64,000 nt of DNA from contig JAMSLZ010000007.1 in the NCBI GenBank assembly GCA_026027325.1, forward strand, positions 1,488,001-1,552,000, read 5' to 3'. A program made the position numbers and the translations under genes. This DNA is from Actinomucor elegans (lineage: Eukaryota > Mucoromycota > Mucoromycetes > Mucorales > Mucoraceae). Under the pieces are notes generated by a model. The model made no database searches. It was not told where the DNA came from and saw nothing but the letters and a program-made list of their open reading frames with translations. Below, one piece after another: positions 34,342 to 45,475 of the stretch. How positions within the stretch are numbered: the stretch's first letter is position 1; each line of letters begins with the position of its first letter.

Positions 34342-36533
34342 ATGAATCAAGAAGAACAATTAATAGATACAGAATTATGGGAACGCGCTTCTCGTAACAT
34401 AGACTGGTTCCAACCACCTACTTCGATTCTTGGTCATCGTCAAGGACCCAACCCATATACTTGGTTTCCTAACGGCCTCTTGAATACTTGCTATAATTGT
34501 CTCGATCGTCATGTTGAGCGTGGTTTGGCAAACCAAGCCTGTCTTATCTGGGATTCCGCCGTAACAAACACCAAGATTACATATACATACGCACAAGTAT
34601 TAGAGCAAGTACAAACCTTGGCTGGCGTGTTTCATTCTTATGGCTTGAGTAAAGGCGATACTGTATTAATCTATATGCCTATGGTACCTCAAGCCGCGTT
34701 TGCCTTTTTGGCCTGTGCGCGTTTAGGCATCGTACACAGTGTAGTGTTTGGTGGATTCGCGCCCAAGGAATTAGCAAAACGCATTGATGATTGTAAACCC
34801 AAGATTGTCTTGACTGCCAGTTGTGGTATTGAACCCAAGCGAACCATCCCTTATAAACGTAAGTATCTCCTCGCCCAAAAGAAAAAAAAAACGCATGCAT
34901 AACAGTAGAATTAAAGTTTTCTATAATAAGCTTTATTGGAAAGTGCGCTCAAGTTATCCAATCATCATGTACCCATCAAAATTGTATATCAAAGACCCAA
35001 CCAAGTAAAAGCCTTGATGAATTATGCTCAGGGCGATCGTGATTATGATATGGAAATGGAGAGAATTCGACTGAAAGGCGCCCAGTTCAAGTCATGCGTA
35101 CCTGTTGGGAGCGATGATCCTTTATATGTATTATACACTAGTGGTACGACTGGGCAGCCCAAGGTAAGTTAACTGATTGAAGGAAAAGAAGTTATTTAAT
35201 AATGATCAACGTTAGGGCGTTGTGCGTACCAACGGAGGACATGCAGTTGTACTCAGATGGTCTATCGATTATGTGTTTAATATCAGAAAGGGTGATACTA
35301 TATTTACAGCTAGTGATATTGGGTAAATAATGAAGCAGTCTAGCATTTGAAACCGGCATATACTGATATACAAACCTGTAGATGGGCTGTAAGTCATAGC
35401 TTCACCATTTATGGCCCAATGCTTATCGGTGCTTCCACGATTTTGTATGAGGGTAAACCTATTGGTACACCTGATGCGGGTACATTCTGGCGTCTAGTAT
35501 CGGATTATAAGGTCAAGACCATGTTTACTGCTCCTACAGCTGTGCGTGCTATTGCTCGCGAAGATCCTCAGGGTACCTTTGCCAAGAAATATGATATGAG
35601 CTCCCTGACTTCTCTGTTTTTGGCTGGTGAAAGAAGTGACCCCGAAACGCTAAAGTGGTGTCAGAATCTAGTACATGGAAACTGTACAGTAATTGATAAT
35701 TACTGGAGCACTGAATGTAAAGTATATCTATTTAATTGAATCAAACAAACCAACTAAAGTTTTTTGTAGTGGGATCGCCTGTAACAGCTACCTGCGCTGG
35801 AGTCGAAAAGAACGCTCGCGCTGCAGTCAAATGGGGATCAGCTGGTAAACAGGTTCCTGGATCACGTATTCGTGTATTAAAAGAAGATACCTTGGAAGAA
35901 ACGACTGAACCCAATCAGTTCGGTAACATTGTCTTGAAGTTACCTTTACCTCCAGCTGCGTTTCCTACTTTGTGGAATAACGAAGCAGGTTACAAATCCA
36001 GCTATTTTGATAAATACCCAGGCTATTTTGATACGGGTGACGCTGGTATGATAGATGAAGAAGGCTTTGTCCACATCATGTCTAGAACAGACGATATCAT
36101 TAACATTGCTGGTCATCGTCTTTCGACTGGCTCGATTGAAGAGATATTGATTGCCCACCCTTTGGTAGCCGAATGCTGTGTTGTGCCTTTGCCTGATAAG
36201 CTCAAGGGTCATGTTCCTCTGGGTATCCTTGTATTGAAGCATGGATCAGACATTGTAGATAAGGAAAAATTGTTCAAGGAGCTTATCGCAGCTACACGTC
36301 GTGATTTGGGCGCTATTGCATGTTTTGAAAAATCTGTAATTGTACCAAGGTTGCCAAAGACGCGTAGTGGCAAGGTCTTGCGTAGAAGTATTCGTGAAAT
36401 GGTGGATGGTAAGGCGGTCAATATGCCTGCCACGATTGAAGACGAAGATGCACTGTATGAGATTTACAATATTTTGAAAGAGAATAGATTGATACCTTCC
36501 AACACTCCTCCTTTATTAAAGTCAAAATTGTAG
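34342..36533 (+). CDS. Acetyl/propionyl-CoA synthetase-like enzyme with PTS1 tail
   Basis: ATP-dependent acyl-CoA ligase of the AMP-forming family, closest in motif content to propionyl-CoA synthetases (PrpE/ACSS3 type), which activate propionate or acetate. Five exons (34342-34858, 34931-35163, 35216-35322, 35382-35716, 35770-36533) give 651 residues. Motifs: LIYMPMVPQAAFAFLACARL, VVFGGFAPKELAKRIDD, YTSGTTGQPKG (ends about residue 251, split by an intron), SDIGWAVSHSFTIYGP, FDTGDAGMIDEEGF, and PKTRSGKVLRR with the catalytic Lys599. The protein ends in SKL, the canonical peroxisomal targeting signal, whereas ACSS3 in animals is mitochondrial. An in-frame ATG at 34225 would add 39 hydrophobic residues; the leader-like composition favours 34342. 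Confidence 0.92.
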
Positions 36534-37979
36534 ATCATGTTCCATCTTTAATAAATAACCCCGTTAATACAGCCACTAAACATACTCTTTTCTTAATCAA
36601 TGGTTGGACTAATATGCTCTACAGATCGTTCAATTGATTATATGAATAAGAAAGTTATTTCATCATTCATGTAAACTTGATATACAATTTTTTTAAGCGC
36701 TTACTCGCGGTTGAATCTGTTACCTTGGATCACTGTGAATGATCCATAGTTGATGGTCAATCCATATTTAAAGTGAAGGATTTTATCTATTAAAGGCATT
36801 GCTTTACTCAAACATAATGAACCATAAGTATTTTTAAAGTAAATTAGATCTAATGATCAATAGATCTCGGTTTAATGTTGCATTTTATTGGTGTTCCATA
36901 CTCACAATAAGTTATCAAATCTAATGAAACTTTGACTTCATGGTAAAGCAACAAATATATTATACAATCATTGTTGAGAATATTTTGTATGTACATTTCA
37001 TGTAGTTGAAATTTAATAGTTTAACTACATTTTGATCTCCCGATCAATCCCTACATTAAAATTTTTGATCAACTGTATTACCATTAGTGCTTTACATTTA
37101 TTAGTAATAGATTCCTGTATTTTACAAGCGGTTCAGTATCGCATCTGGTAAAGCGATAATGTCTCTGCAACATTCAATATTATCAGACAACTCTTTTTTT
37201 TTGAAGTGTCAAATTACCTTTTTGCCTTTAATATATCGGTCTCGTTGGATTACATATATCGCAAAATATATATATATATCAAGGCAGATATACTTTTATT
37301 GTTTGATGTATTTATAATGATAATTTGGTCTTTATTATAAGGGACAAAAAGCTTTACAACGTAGTCTTTAGTACAACATGCGAGATAGCCGCACTCGTAT
37401 TAGCCGCTTCTAATCTTAATTCCTACTCACTTGTATGATATAAAAGATATATGTATTGTATTTTTTAAGAGAGAATTGAACTTGTATTAGATCACTCAGT
37501 TCTTTTATCAACTTGATAAATTGAGTTTCTGCTCTCCGTGGTATGATAGGACTGAGAATCCTTTATTTTGGTAGGCTGAACAAGTTTTGATAGACAAGAT
37601 TTTTTCTTATTTATAACCATTTAGAAAAGGGCCATTTGATATTTTGCGCTGTTGCACTGTGGGTTCACAAAATCTATATAGAAACAAGCACTTAACCGTG
37701 AATGCTAGATACATTATCGAAACAAGAAGATTTCGTTGGCTAAAAAAAAAAAAGTTCCAAGACATAAACACAGCTTTATCTTGTGAACATTTCTTTAGCG
37801 TGTTCTTGAAAGGCTACTGCTAGAACGCAGGATTCTGCTACAATCGCCTATATTACTTGTGATCGCCAAACATTAAGACACAGACCGCAAGTATTGCTAG
37901 TTTGTTTAGTATAAAAGTTTCTCCGTTCCATTCACTCATTCAGATATGGATACCTACAGCCTGGCAGCTACGGAGAGTT
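36534..37979. other. Gene-free region with repeats
   Basis: 1.4 kb downstream of the acyl-CoA synthetase. Contains two reverse repeat units (36840-37080) and AT-rich filler. I see no gene. Confidence 0.55.
36840..37080 (-). repeat. Dispersed ~170-bp family, two reverse units
   Basis: First unit reads (on +) ATGATCAATAGATCTCGGTT then TAATGTTGCATTTTATTGG and CCATACTCACAATAAG. A second degenerate unit, GATCTCCCGATCAATCCC at about 37034, follows about 170 bp later. Confidence 0.6.
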
Positions 37980-38284
37980 TTAGTTGCGTGGTTTTAAAAG
38001 TTTCCCTCCCTCCATGGCCACCGCGGTCGCCTTGTATTTGTAAGACTCTAGAATAACAATGCCAGTCGCAACGGCAAGAATATCTACTAATGTCCCCAGA
38101 ACAACCCATCCCGGTCATCATGAATGCAGTATTCCTTCAATTAGAAGAGATCAAAGTAACAAGTTGTGATGACAAAGACCGCCAAAACAAAGTACCTTAA
38201 AATCAGTATTCTGGATGTTTCTGTTAGTAATAGAGAGATGATTGAAAGAAAGAGTGCAAGAAATATATAGTAGTTTCCAACCAT
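37980..38284 (-). pseudogene. Possible broken small membrane-protein gene
   Basis: Reading from ATG at 38284, a hydrophobic stretch (NYYIFLALFLSIISLLLTET, then LRYFVLAVFVITTCYFDLF) runs to an in-frame TAA; after a one-base frame change a second hydrophobic stretch (PGWVVLGTLVDILAVATGIV) and a basic tail (SYKYKATAVAMEGGKLLKPR) run to TAA at 37980. The 305-nt span is one base short of a whole number of codons, as a single deletion would leave. A spliced rescue is possible only with a weak GTTACT donor. The two halves together look like a small 3-4 helix membrane protein, but I do not recognise a family. Confidence 0.35.
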
Positions 38285-39277
38285 GATTTTTTTTCTGTTT
38301 CATTCCTGTAATTGATTGTATATTATGTACAAGGCCTGCAGCAATATTAATACGTGCAATTGCAAGCTTCTAACAGATTTATATACCCAACAGATCATCT
38401 CTTTTTTTCAAGAATTATATAAACTGCACATTGTAAGTACCTTTTTAAAGGTTAGTATTTTGTACGTGTGTATGTTTTTTTTTGTTCTACTAGTAACTTA
38501 TTGATGTACCTATCACTTGTACTAAAAGCCAGCGTTTGTGAAAATCTCAATGGTGGATCTAATACATGTCTAGTAAGTTACATCAGTTTTGCGTTATTCT
38601 ACCTTTTTCGTTTGGGGTAAAAAGAGCGAGTTACACAGCGCTCTGGTCGAGTAACTACCGGATCAAATAGCGCACCCGCGCGCGCGCGCGCGCGAACAAG
38701 GTCATATTTTCAAGGTACCAATCTTATTATAAAGCAATTCTGTGCTACGCATGTTATTTAAAACCACTGCAGGTTATAGCATCTATCCGAGAACAAGGTT
38801 TCTATTTAATTTGAAATATCTAGATTACACAAGAAAGTATACGTTTCAGAAATGATAGATATTAAAACAAAAAGAAAAAACTTTAAAAGTTGCTAGGTTT
38901 TCGTTTGGTTATGTATGAGCGGCCCTTTTGGCATAATGTTGCATTGTACTCTTGCTTCTATTCCTTAACAAGTCAAGACTGATTCAAAGTAGATTATATA
39001 CTGGGGAACTGCAGCTATATAACAGTAGTTGGATCAACATACATAATGTGATCCGAGATGATTATTGGACAACTACAGTAAAAAGAAAAGCATGGACGGA
39101 GCTATGATAAATGACTACTTGGTAACCCAAGCTACCTTGCCGTTAATTGAACGTTCCACATAAGCATATTTTTCTTATTTCATTTAACTTGCTTGTACTT
39201 GTTTTCTTTTTCTCCCTTTCTTTTTCTATTTTATATATATATATTTATTTATTTATTTATTTTTGTTATTATAAACT
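38285..39277. other. Intergenic region with (CG)9 tract
   Basis: About 1 kb. Contains a CG dinucleotide run at 38677-38694 and, at the right, a TATT/TTTA-rich leader of the following gene. The frame at 38316-38504 is not gene-like. Confidence 0.55.
38677..38694. repeat. (CG)9 dinucleotide repeat
   Basis: Nine CG units in otherwise AT-rich DNA. Alternating CG of this length can adopt Z-DNA, and unmethylated CpG runs are rare in such a composition. Confidence 0.9.
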
Positions 39278-40748
39278 ATGGACAATGGTTCATTCTGGAT
39301 AGTTTGTGAAGATAATGTGTTGAAACAGAACTGCCATTGTGATTGGCGCGTAACGATAGTCGATTGTATTGAGAGTAAGACGATGCTCTATATCTATATT
39401 GCCAATGCAGTATGGTCTTTTGTCCTTACAATTATAGGTACATTAGAGTTACTTTACATTGCATATTCTATATTAACATATCATATAGGCTGTGGAATAT
39501 TATACCATCGTATATTCAACAAAAAGCAGCAAATGTTTATGACTTCACCGTACGGCTTCTTTATTCGACCAAAGCCTATCGAATCTATGCTATTTTTTGG
39601 CATTGTCTTTTGTATACGTATGTATCTACATGCAACTAACTGCAGATTTGACAGCTAGACTGATGCATCTTTATTAGTTAGAGTCATCGATACAGTGATA
39701 CTGATCACAGATACATTACCCAATGTCATACTTCGAGCATGTAAGATTAGCTATTAGTGTTTGATCCACATACCAAAAGACTTAAATTCCTTAGTTTTAT
39801 ATGAACTTCCTTGGCAATTTGGACTATGTGCCTTTGCTTGTTACTTGTTTGGTATTGCGCACACTGTAGCAAATGTATGCATATGTGGTAGCTATAATAG
39901 AATATGTGCTAACTGTCTACCCTATAGAGCAGCAAGATTATTGGTAACAGATGGTTCAGATCTTCTGTTAAAGTAGATGTCCTTTGTTCTGCCATGATTG
40001 CATGTCCTTTCTTGACTAACAACGTATGCTCGATTGCTGCAGCTTATTATGCAGAACAACGAGATTTTGTCAAAGCCAAACTGTTTACAGACCTTCTGTA
40101 TTTCTTTTGGACATTTTATTGCTTTGTTCTAGCTGTGTGGATCTTATTTGCAGGGCTCAAACTGCTGTCTATCATTGGTGGACATTTGCACAACCAATAT
40201 GAATCTGCTGGTAATCCTGCTACCATTAATAGAATCAAGAATGGTGCCTTCAAGGTCAAAATGATCATGTTGATCAGCGTAACTTCCTTGGTAATATTCT
40301 CGTTTATCAAGTGTGCTTATGGTGTATCCCGAATGTCTTTATTGCTAGATCGTGGACTAAACTTGGCTATAGCTACAGTATGGACTTTTGATGGCACGAT
40401 TGCTTCCATGTTGGTCGTGATGACTGTCTTGATCAGGCAAGTACTTGTGGGTGATGCTTTAACACGATTATATAACAACAATTCTTCTTTTATAGCCCTA
40501 AAGCACTTGCTTCCTTTCATCTATCAAGTTCCGATGGATCTGAAACATATAACGCCACAACACATCATAATACGACTCATAATCAATCATTTGATCCGAA
40601 ATCATCTTATCCTTTACAGAGTTTAGCCAAGCAATACACTATAGAGGATGACGATCTGTCGGAAAATCAAAAAGCAAATCAGTTTATACATGAAAACAGC
40701 AGCGTATTATCTAATACCCATCTCGTACACCAGCAAACCAGACAATAG
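39278..40748 (+). CDS. Orphan multi-pass membrane protein
   Basis: Six exons (39278-39437, 39489-39617, 39678-39740, 39780-39874, 39928-40436, 40496-40748) join in frame to give 402 residues. The N terminus has several Cys (CEDNVLKQNCHCDW) and looks extracellular or luminal. Hydrophobic segments then follow at MLYIYIANAVWSFVLTIIG, IESMLFFGIVF, LPWQFGLCAFACYLFGIAH, LLYFFWTFYCFVLAVWILFA, MIMLISVTSLVIFSF and TVWTFDGTIASMLVVMTVLI, so six or seven passes, followed by a ~90-residue polar tail. This architecture resembles a seven-pass receptor, but no GPCR family signature is recognised. The last intron has a GC donor (ATCAG|GCAAGT) since no GT donor keeps the frame. Intron 3 is unusually short (39 bp). 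Confidence 0.75.
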
Positions 40749-40853
40749 CGTGTTTTTAATAACCAGTACTACCAATTGACCCAAATCAACTAAGAAAAAC
40801 GTGGCAAATGTCCCTTAAAAGTAACTACGATCCCGCCATTTAACCCAAATAAT

Positions 40854-40861
40854 ATATAAAA
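40854..40861 (+). promoter_or_regulatory. Possible TATA box of the double-START gene
   Basis: [12 protein letters not shown] sequence about 106 bp upstream of the start codon, followed by a CTTTTTTTTCTTTTTCTTCC pyrimidine tract. Confidence 0.35.
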
Positions 40862-40958
40862 ACAGCAAAGCTTAAGCCCCTATACCTTTTTTTTCTTTTT
40901 CTTCCTCTTTATTTGAACAAGATAAACGAGTTTATAAATACAAACTCCAAGTCTGAGA

Positions 40959-40982
40959 ATGCATAAATGGCACGATCGTTGA
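40959..40982 (+). promoter_or_regulatory. Overlapping upstream ORF of the double-START gene
   Basis: ATG CAT AAA TGG CAC GAT CGT TGA overlaps the main start at 40967 in another frame (+2). If transcribed, ribosomes starting at 40959 would terminate past the main start and reduce its use. This is a prediction only. Confidence 0.4.
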
Positions 40983-43878
40983 TTCAAACATCCTTTAATC
41001 AAGACGAATTAGCAAACGAGTGGGAAGAAGCTTACTACAACAAAAAACCCACCGCTGTAAAATCCACCTTGAATCAATACAACGCTATCTTCAGCGACGA
41101 CGAAGAAGAAGAGCCGTCTTCGTCCAGTCTCGGTCGCCGCTGGTTCGGAGACGTTTTATCCAGTAATTCAACTATAAATGCCGGCTATATTGATCCAGTG
41201 CTGAGTACTTCGACTTATCATATTCACCAGGCAGACAACGCCTTACTGACTTTGAAACATGTCATTCTTGAAGATGGCTGGAAGAAGGCCTTGAAGCACA
41301 AGAGTGGGGTGATGGTTCATATGAAGAATGGCATTCATAAAGGCGACAAAACACCCATCTTTAAAGGTGAAGCTGTGATCCAAGGATTCTCGCCTCAGGC
41401 CATCTTTTATGTGATTGGTATGCGTAAATTATGGGACGAACAGTAAGTAATGGAATCACCTATATAGATATATCGCCTAATGGATTGAATAGATATGAGG
41501 ATGGTAATCTAGTCGAGAATTTAAATGATACCACTTCACTTACTTATGAATTGATGAAGCCAACAGCTACTAGCAAGTAAGTTAAAAACAAGTATTATTG
41601 ATTGTTGACACCTCCTGGCTAAACAACCACCTCCTATCCATAAGATCGCGAGATTTAGCTTTGGTAGAAAAAATAGAATGTACACAGAATGGAGCTATTG
41701 TATTTGCTTGTACCAGCGTAGAAACACCGAAAATACCGAGGGTTCAAGGTAGAACACGTCTTAATACCAAGGTAAATGCTTTCTCTTTTGTTTCATGGAT
41801 CTACTATGTAATATAACCTTTATCAACAAACAGCTGCAAGGTTGGGTACTAGAACCATTACACGGTGGTCCACAACCTGCTACCAAAGTAGTATTTGTAG
41901 TGCAAGAAAGTATGAAGGGCTGGGTTCCTGGATTTGCTAAAAAGACACTAGCAAGACGTCCCCTTGTCATTGCCAAAGTAGCTGAATACCTTGAACGTAA
42001 AACAGAACGTATGCGATCTCAACAGCAGCAACAGCAACCTTTGAAATCATTATCCAGTGGGCATAGCAGAAGACCTTCTGTCATGAACAATAGTCAACCG
42101 CAGCAACAGCAATTCTTTAATACGAACCATCGCATATTACAACCAGAACCTAAAACACAATCCATTATGGTGGCACCGCCACCACCGCCACTTCCTAAAA
42201 AGCACATCAGCTTTGCAGATCGCGATATCACTTATACAGCCAAAGAAGAGGTCACCAATAAAAAACCCAATAAAGGTCACTTGTATCCATCCCATCGCCA
42301 TCCTATTCAAAAGGTGGAAAGTTTACAGTTACTCAAAAAGCTAACTTTTTCGCATGATAACTGGAAGCAAACTAAAACATTGGACGATGGATCGAAGCAA
42401 TTCGTGTTAAACACACCCATCTATTCAAATGACGAAGAAGACCAAGTGGATAAAAAGACACCTATTCCATTTCTTCGTACAGATGGTGTTATCGAAGGCG
42501 GATGGACTGCAGAACAGCTTTGTTCAGTAATTCACTGTTATGGTGCTCGAAAACTTTGTAAGCTAAAAATTATATGCGTAAATCACTTTCTCATAGCATT
42601 GATTAGGGGACGCAACATTTGAATCAGGTCAGACAGTAGACCGTTTCAGTCAAAAAGATTACTTGGTTCACTGGTTTCTTGCTCAAAACATTGATATCAG
42701 TGGTATCACTAGCATTGAAACAGACCCTATTACAGGCACGGTCTATACAGCCACTACTAGTATCACAGATGCTCAAATCCCACCCACTCCACACCGTATC
42801 CGCCATTTCACAGACCTCTATGGTTGGGTCTTTCGTCCTACTCTGGATAAGCATGGTCGCACCCTCTCTGTCTCTACCAGCTTTGTATGCAATGCCTCGC
42901 TTCTTCATGGTAACGATGTAGCCAATATCCGCAATTACCTCTCGACGCATGGATGTCCACCCTATATTCGACGTGTTGCTGGTAAAGTCGTGCAAGAATC
43001 ATTGCAAGATGCTATCTATGAAGTCACCTATGTAGCTAAACATCAACCATCACATACTTATCGTGCGCGTAAAACCACGACACAATGGTGTACCGATGTC
43101 CGGTTTCATCGATCCATGTTTGAAAAGGGTGTGGTTGTAGAAGTGAGACCATTGGGTGTAGCCCGTGTTCAGGTCTTGAAAGAACATGTCAAGGTGTATA
43201 CAACGGATGAAAGCGTGGACGGAAAACAAGTGTCTTTGATACTGAAGCCCTATACTGAAGAAGAAGTTGATAAGGAAGGTACTCTGGTATTCCGATATCA
43301 AGGTAATCCACCGCAACTGGTATCGCAAGCAGCTGTAGCAGCAGCTCCATCATCATCTTCGCTATCTTCATCGCCAGAACCATCGAGTAGTGCCTTAGAA
43401 GAAGAGGAAGATCCAGAACAAGCTGCCAAGGCTTCTTCTTCTTCTTCTCCAATAAACTTAGTTGAGGTACAAAAACAAGATCCAACAGACCCAGAAGCAG
43501 TAACAGCAGGTAAAGTCTATTTGCTATCAAGACCATTTGAAATGGTACTAATAATATTATAATCACAGCGCCTTCAATTACAGTAACCAAGGTAGAAATC
43601 GAAAAGATTTTGCAAACTAAACAGGAAAAGAAGAAACCAGAAGAAACCTTACCAATACCTTTAAAGGTGCCTAAAGGCTATTTGCTGGTTCCCGAACATC
43701 AGGTACCTTGAAACTGCCATAACATAAACTGTCAAACTAATTCTTGAATATCTAGAACAATAATATAATCATGATTACAGACGAGCTTTCGTTCAATGGT
43801 CAACAATTATCTGTCATGTTTATTGCCATGGTTGTTTGCTATTATATGGGCAAACTCACATCTTGCAGCTCTTGTTAA
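40967..43878 (+). CDS. Double START-domain lipid-transfer protein, tail-anchored
   Basis: Predicted lipid-binding protein with two StAR-related lipid-transfer domains. Seven exons (40967-41442, 41493-41576, 41645-41771, 41834-42557, 42607-43509, 43569-43702, 43756-43878) give 856 residues. START-1 is about residues 88-285 (KSGVMVHMKNGIHKGDKTPI, VIGMRKLWDEQYEDGNLVEN, GWVLEPLHGGPQPATKVVFV), START-2 about 390-600 (GVIEGGWTAEQLCSVIHCYG, LWDATFESGQTVDRF, HFTDLYGWVFRP), followed by a beta-rich segment and a Ser/Glu-rich linker. The last ~20 residues form one hydrophobic segment (LSVMFIAMVVCYYMGKL) close to the C terminus, so the protein is probably tail-anchored, with the START domains facing the cytosol. 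This layout suggests lipid transport at a membrane or contact site; the lipid is unknown. Poly-Gln and poly-Pro stretches lie between the domains. Confidence 0.85.
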
Positions 43879-44238
43879 ATCAACAGCTTCTTCGAAATAC
43901 TATTATATATATATATACTTGCTATCATTATTTACTTATTTACTTACTACTATTACTACTACTATTACTTATTTAATGTTTATTACTCTCTCCCTCTCCC
44001 TCCCTTTCTTTCTCATCTCTTTCGTTTCCTTTCACTCATATGATATATAGACTTGTTGCGCTGCTTCATTAAATAATCATCTTTTTTTTTATTACTCATA
44101 AGTGGTGTAATAAAACATTAGATATATATATGCGCAATATCATCTTTTGCTGGGCGAGAGTGTGGGTTGTATATTCTGAGAGTTAAAGGTGTGTGTGTGT
44201 GTGTGTTTGTTGAGGCTGTATCATGTGTATCTAATAAT
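43879..44238. other. Convergent 3' region
   Basis: Between the stops of the double-START gene (+) and NDUFS5 (-). Rich in TA, CT and TTAC runs (43900-44040) and a GT run at 44190-44208; no gene. Confidence 0.6.
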
Positions 44239-44673
44239 CTAAGCTTTCACTTCAGTTTGTTTGTTATCATCGATAATGTTGAGCTTTGGCAAGTTGGAGT
44301 TGGCTGCAGTCAAGGCTTCCTTCTTTGCCTTGGCTTGTTCCAACTGTCTCTTCTCGGCTTGCTTTAATTCCTCGGTTTTAATACGTGTAATACGAGCAAA
44401 CTACAGACTTTTCGTTAAATCTCGACTAAAGAAATACTTTAAGTAGATATTTACCTCCTTGGTGTGGTGGAGACATTCCATGTAATCGTCGCGTTGTGCG
44501 AGACATTGTTGAGGAACATCGGCAGAAGCATAACACTTGTTGAACTCTTGCCAGAAATGAAAGCATCGTCCACGACCTATTATAATGTTTGATTTTTAAA
44601 AAAAAACTCTATATCAACTAAGAAATCTTTTTCTCGAAGTTTTACCACCATCTAAACCGAAACCAGATGCCAT
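44239..44673 (-). CDS. NADH-ubiquinone oxidoreductase 15 kDa subunit (NDUFS5 family)
   Basis: Accessory subunit of mitochondrial complex I, on the intermembrane-space side. Three exons (44673-44646, 44576-44455, 44400-44239) give 103 residues, a normal size for the family. The N terminus MASGFGLDGG matches fungal homologs. The twin Cx9C (CHCH) motif is complete: CFHFWQEFNKC and CLAQRDDYMEC, forming the two disulfides needed for import via Mia40. The C-terminal half is a charged helix (RITRIKTEELKQAEKRQLEQ) ending in an acidic tail. No presequence is needed or seen, consistent with Mia40-dependent import. Confidence 0.9.
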
Positions 44674-45202
44674 TTTGAATTAATATAAGGGTTTTTTTGT
44701 TATAAAAAGAAAACTAGAAAAAAAAAGATTTTGTTTTTATTCCCTTCTGCTTGTCCCATCGAAGCAACCCCGCAATATTCATGGGTTGTGACGTGAACGT
44801 TTTTTTTTTTTTTTTTTTTTTTTTGGGCGGATGTAGAAATAGGTGCCCAATAATCCAAATATATTTTTGAAGACAGCAAGATCCGAGAAATACAGGTACT
44901 GTAATCCTTAGATCATTCATACATGCGTGTTATGACAAAATCAGCTTTCTATTTTATATAAAAATGTAAAGATGCTTCTGTTTAATGCGAGTGCACAGAC
45001 AAATGGTGACATGTATGGGATAAAAATACAGTCAATGATACTATATAGGATCTAGAATCAATTATTTATTACATAGGATGATATGATCTTTCTGTGAAAA
45101 AAGTACAGAAAATTAAATGCCAGAGAAGGTGTTACTGTGGAAACTATACAAAAGAAGAGATAATATAAGTAAAAAATAGACAAATATATATATATATATA
45201 TA
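44674..45202. other. Intergenic between Sho1 and NDUFS5
   Basis: Contains a T23-class run near 44801-44824 and a (TA)n tract just before the Sho1 stop (45184-45203). The frame at 44714-44920 depends on the homopolymer and is not called. Confidence 0.6.
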
Positions 45203-45435
45203 TCACTTTACATAGTTACTAGGTACAATACCAATTGTACCATCCTTCTTCCTTGCTTGCCACCAATTACCAGTCTTGTTCAAGATCTCCAACATTTCTC
45301 CCTTTGCAAAAGAAAGTTCATTTGGATCTTCGGGATTAGCAGTATCTAAAGATCAAATATCAGTAACAGATCATGAATAAGCTTGCAAATATTTACATGG
45401 ATGAAGTGCTATAACTGTCACGATTTGGGGCTGTG

Positions 45436-45475
<40 letters not shown>

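Noticed and set aside
37130..37200. Possible tRNA suggested by a CTGGTAAAGCGATAATG stretch
   Set aside because: The stretch resembles an A box, but no matching T arm or acceptor stem follows.
43050..43590. Minus-strand frames inside the double-START gene
   Set aside because: They lie antisense to a strongly supported multi-exon gene and contain no recognisable domain.
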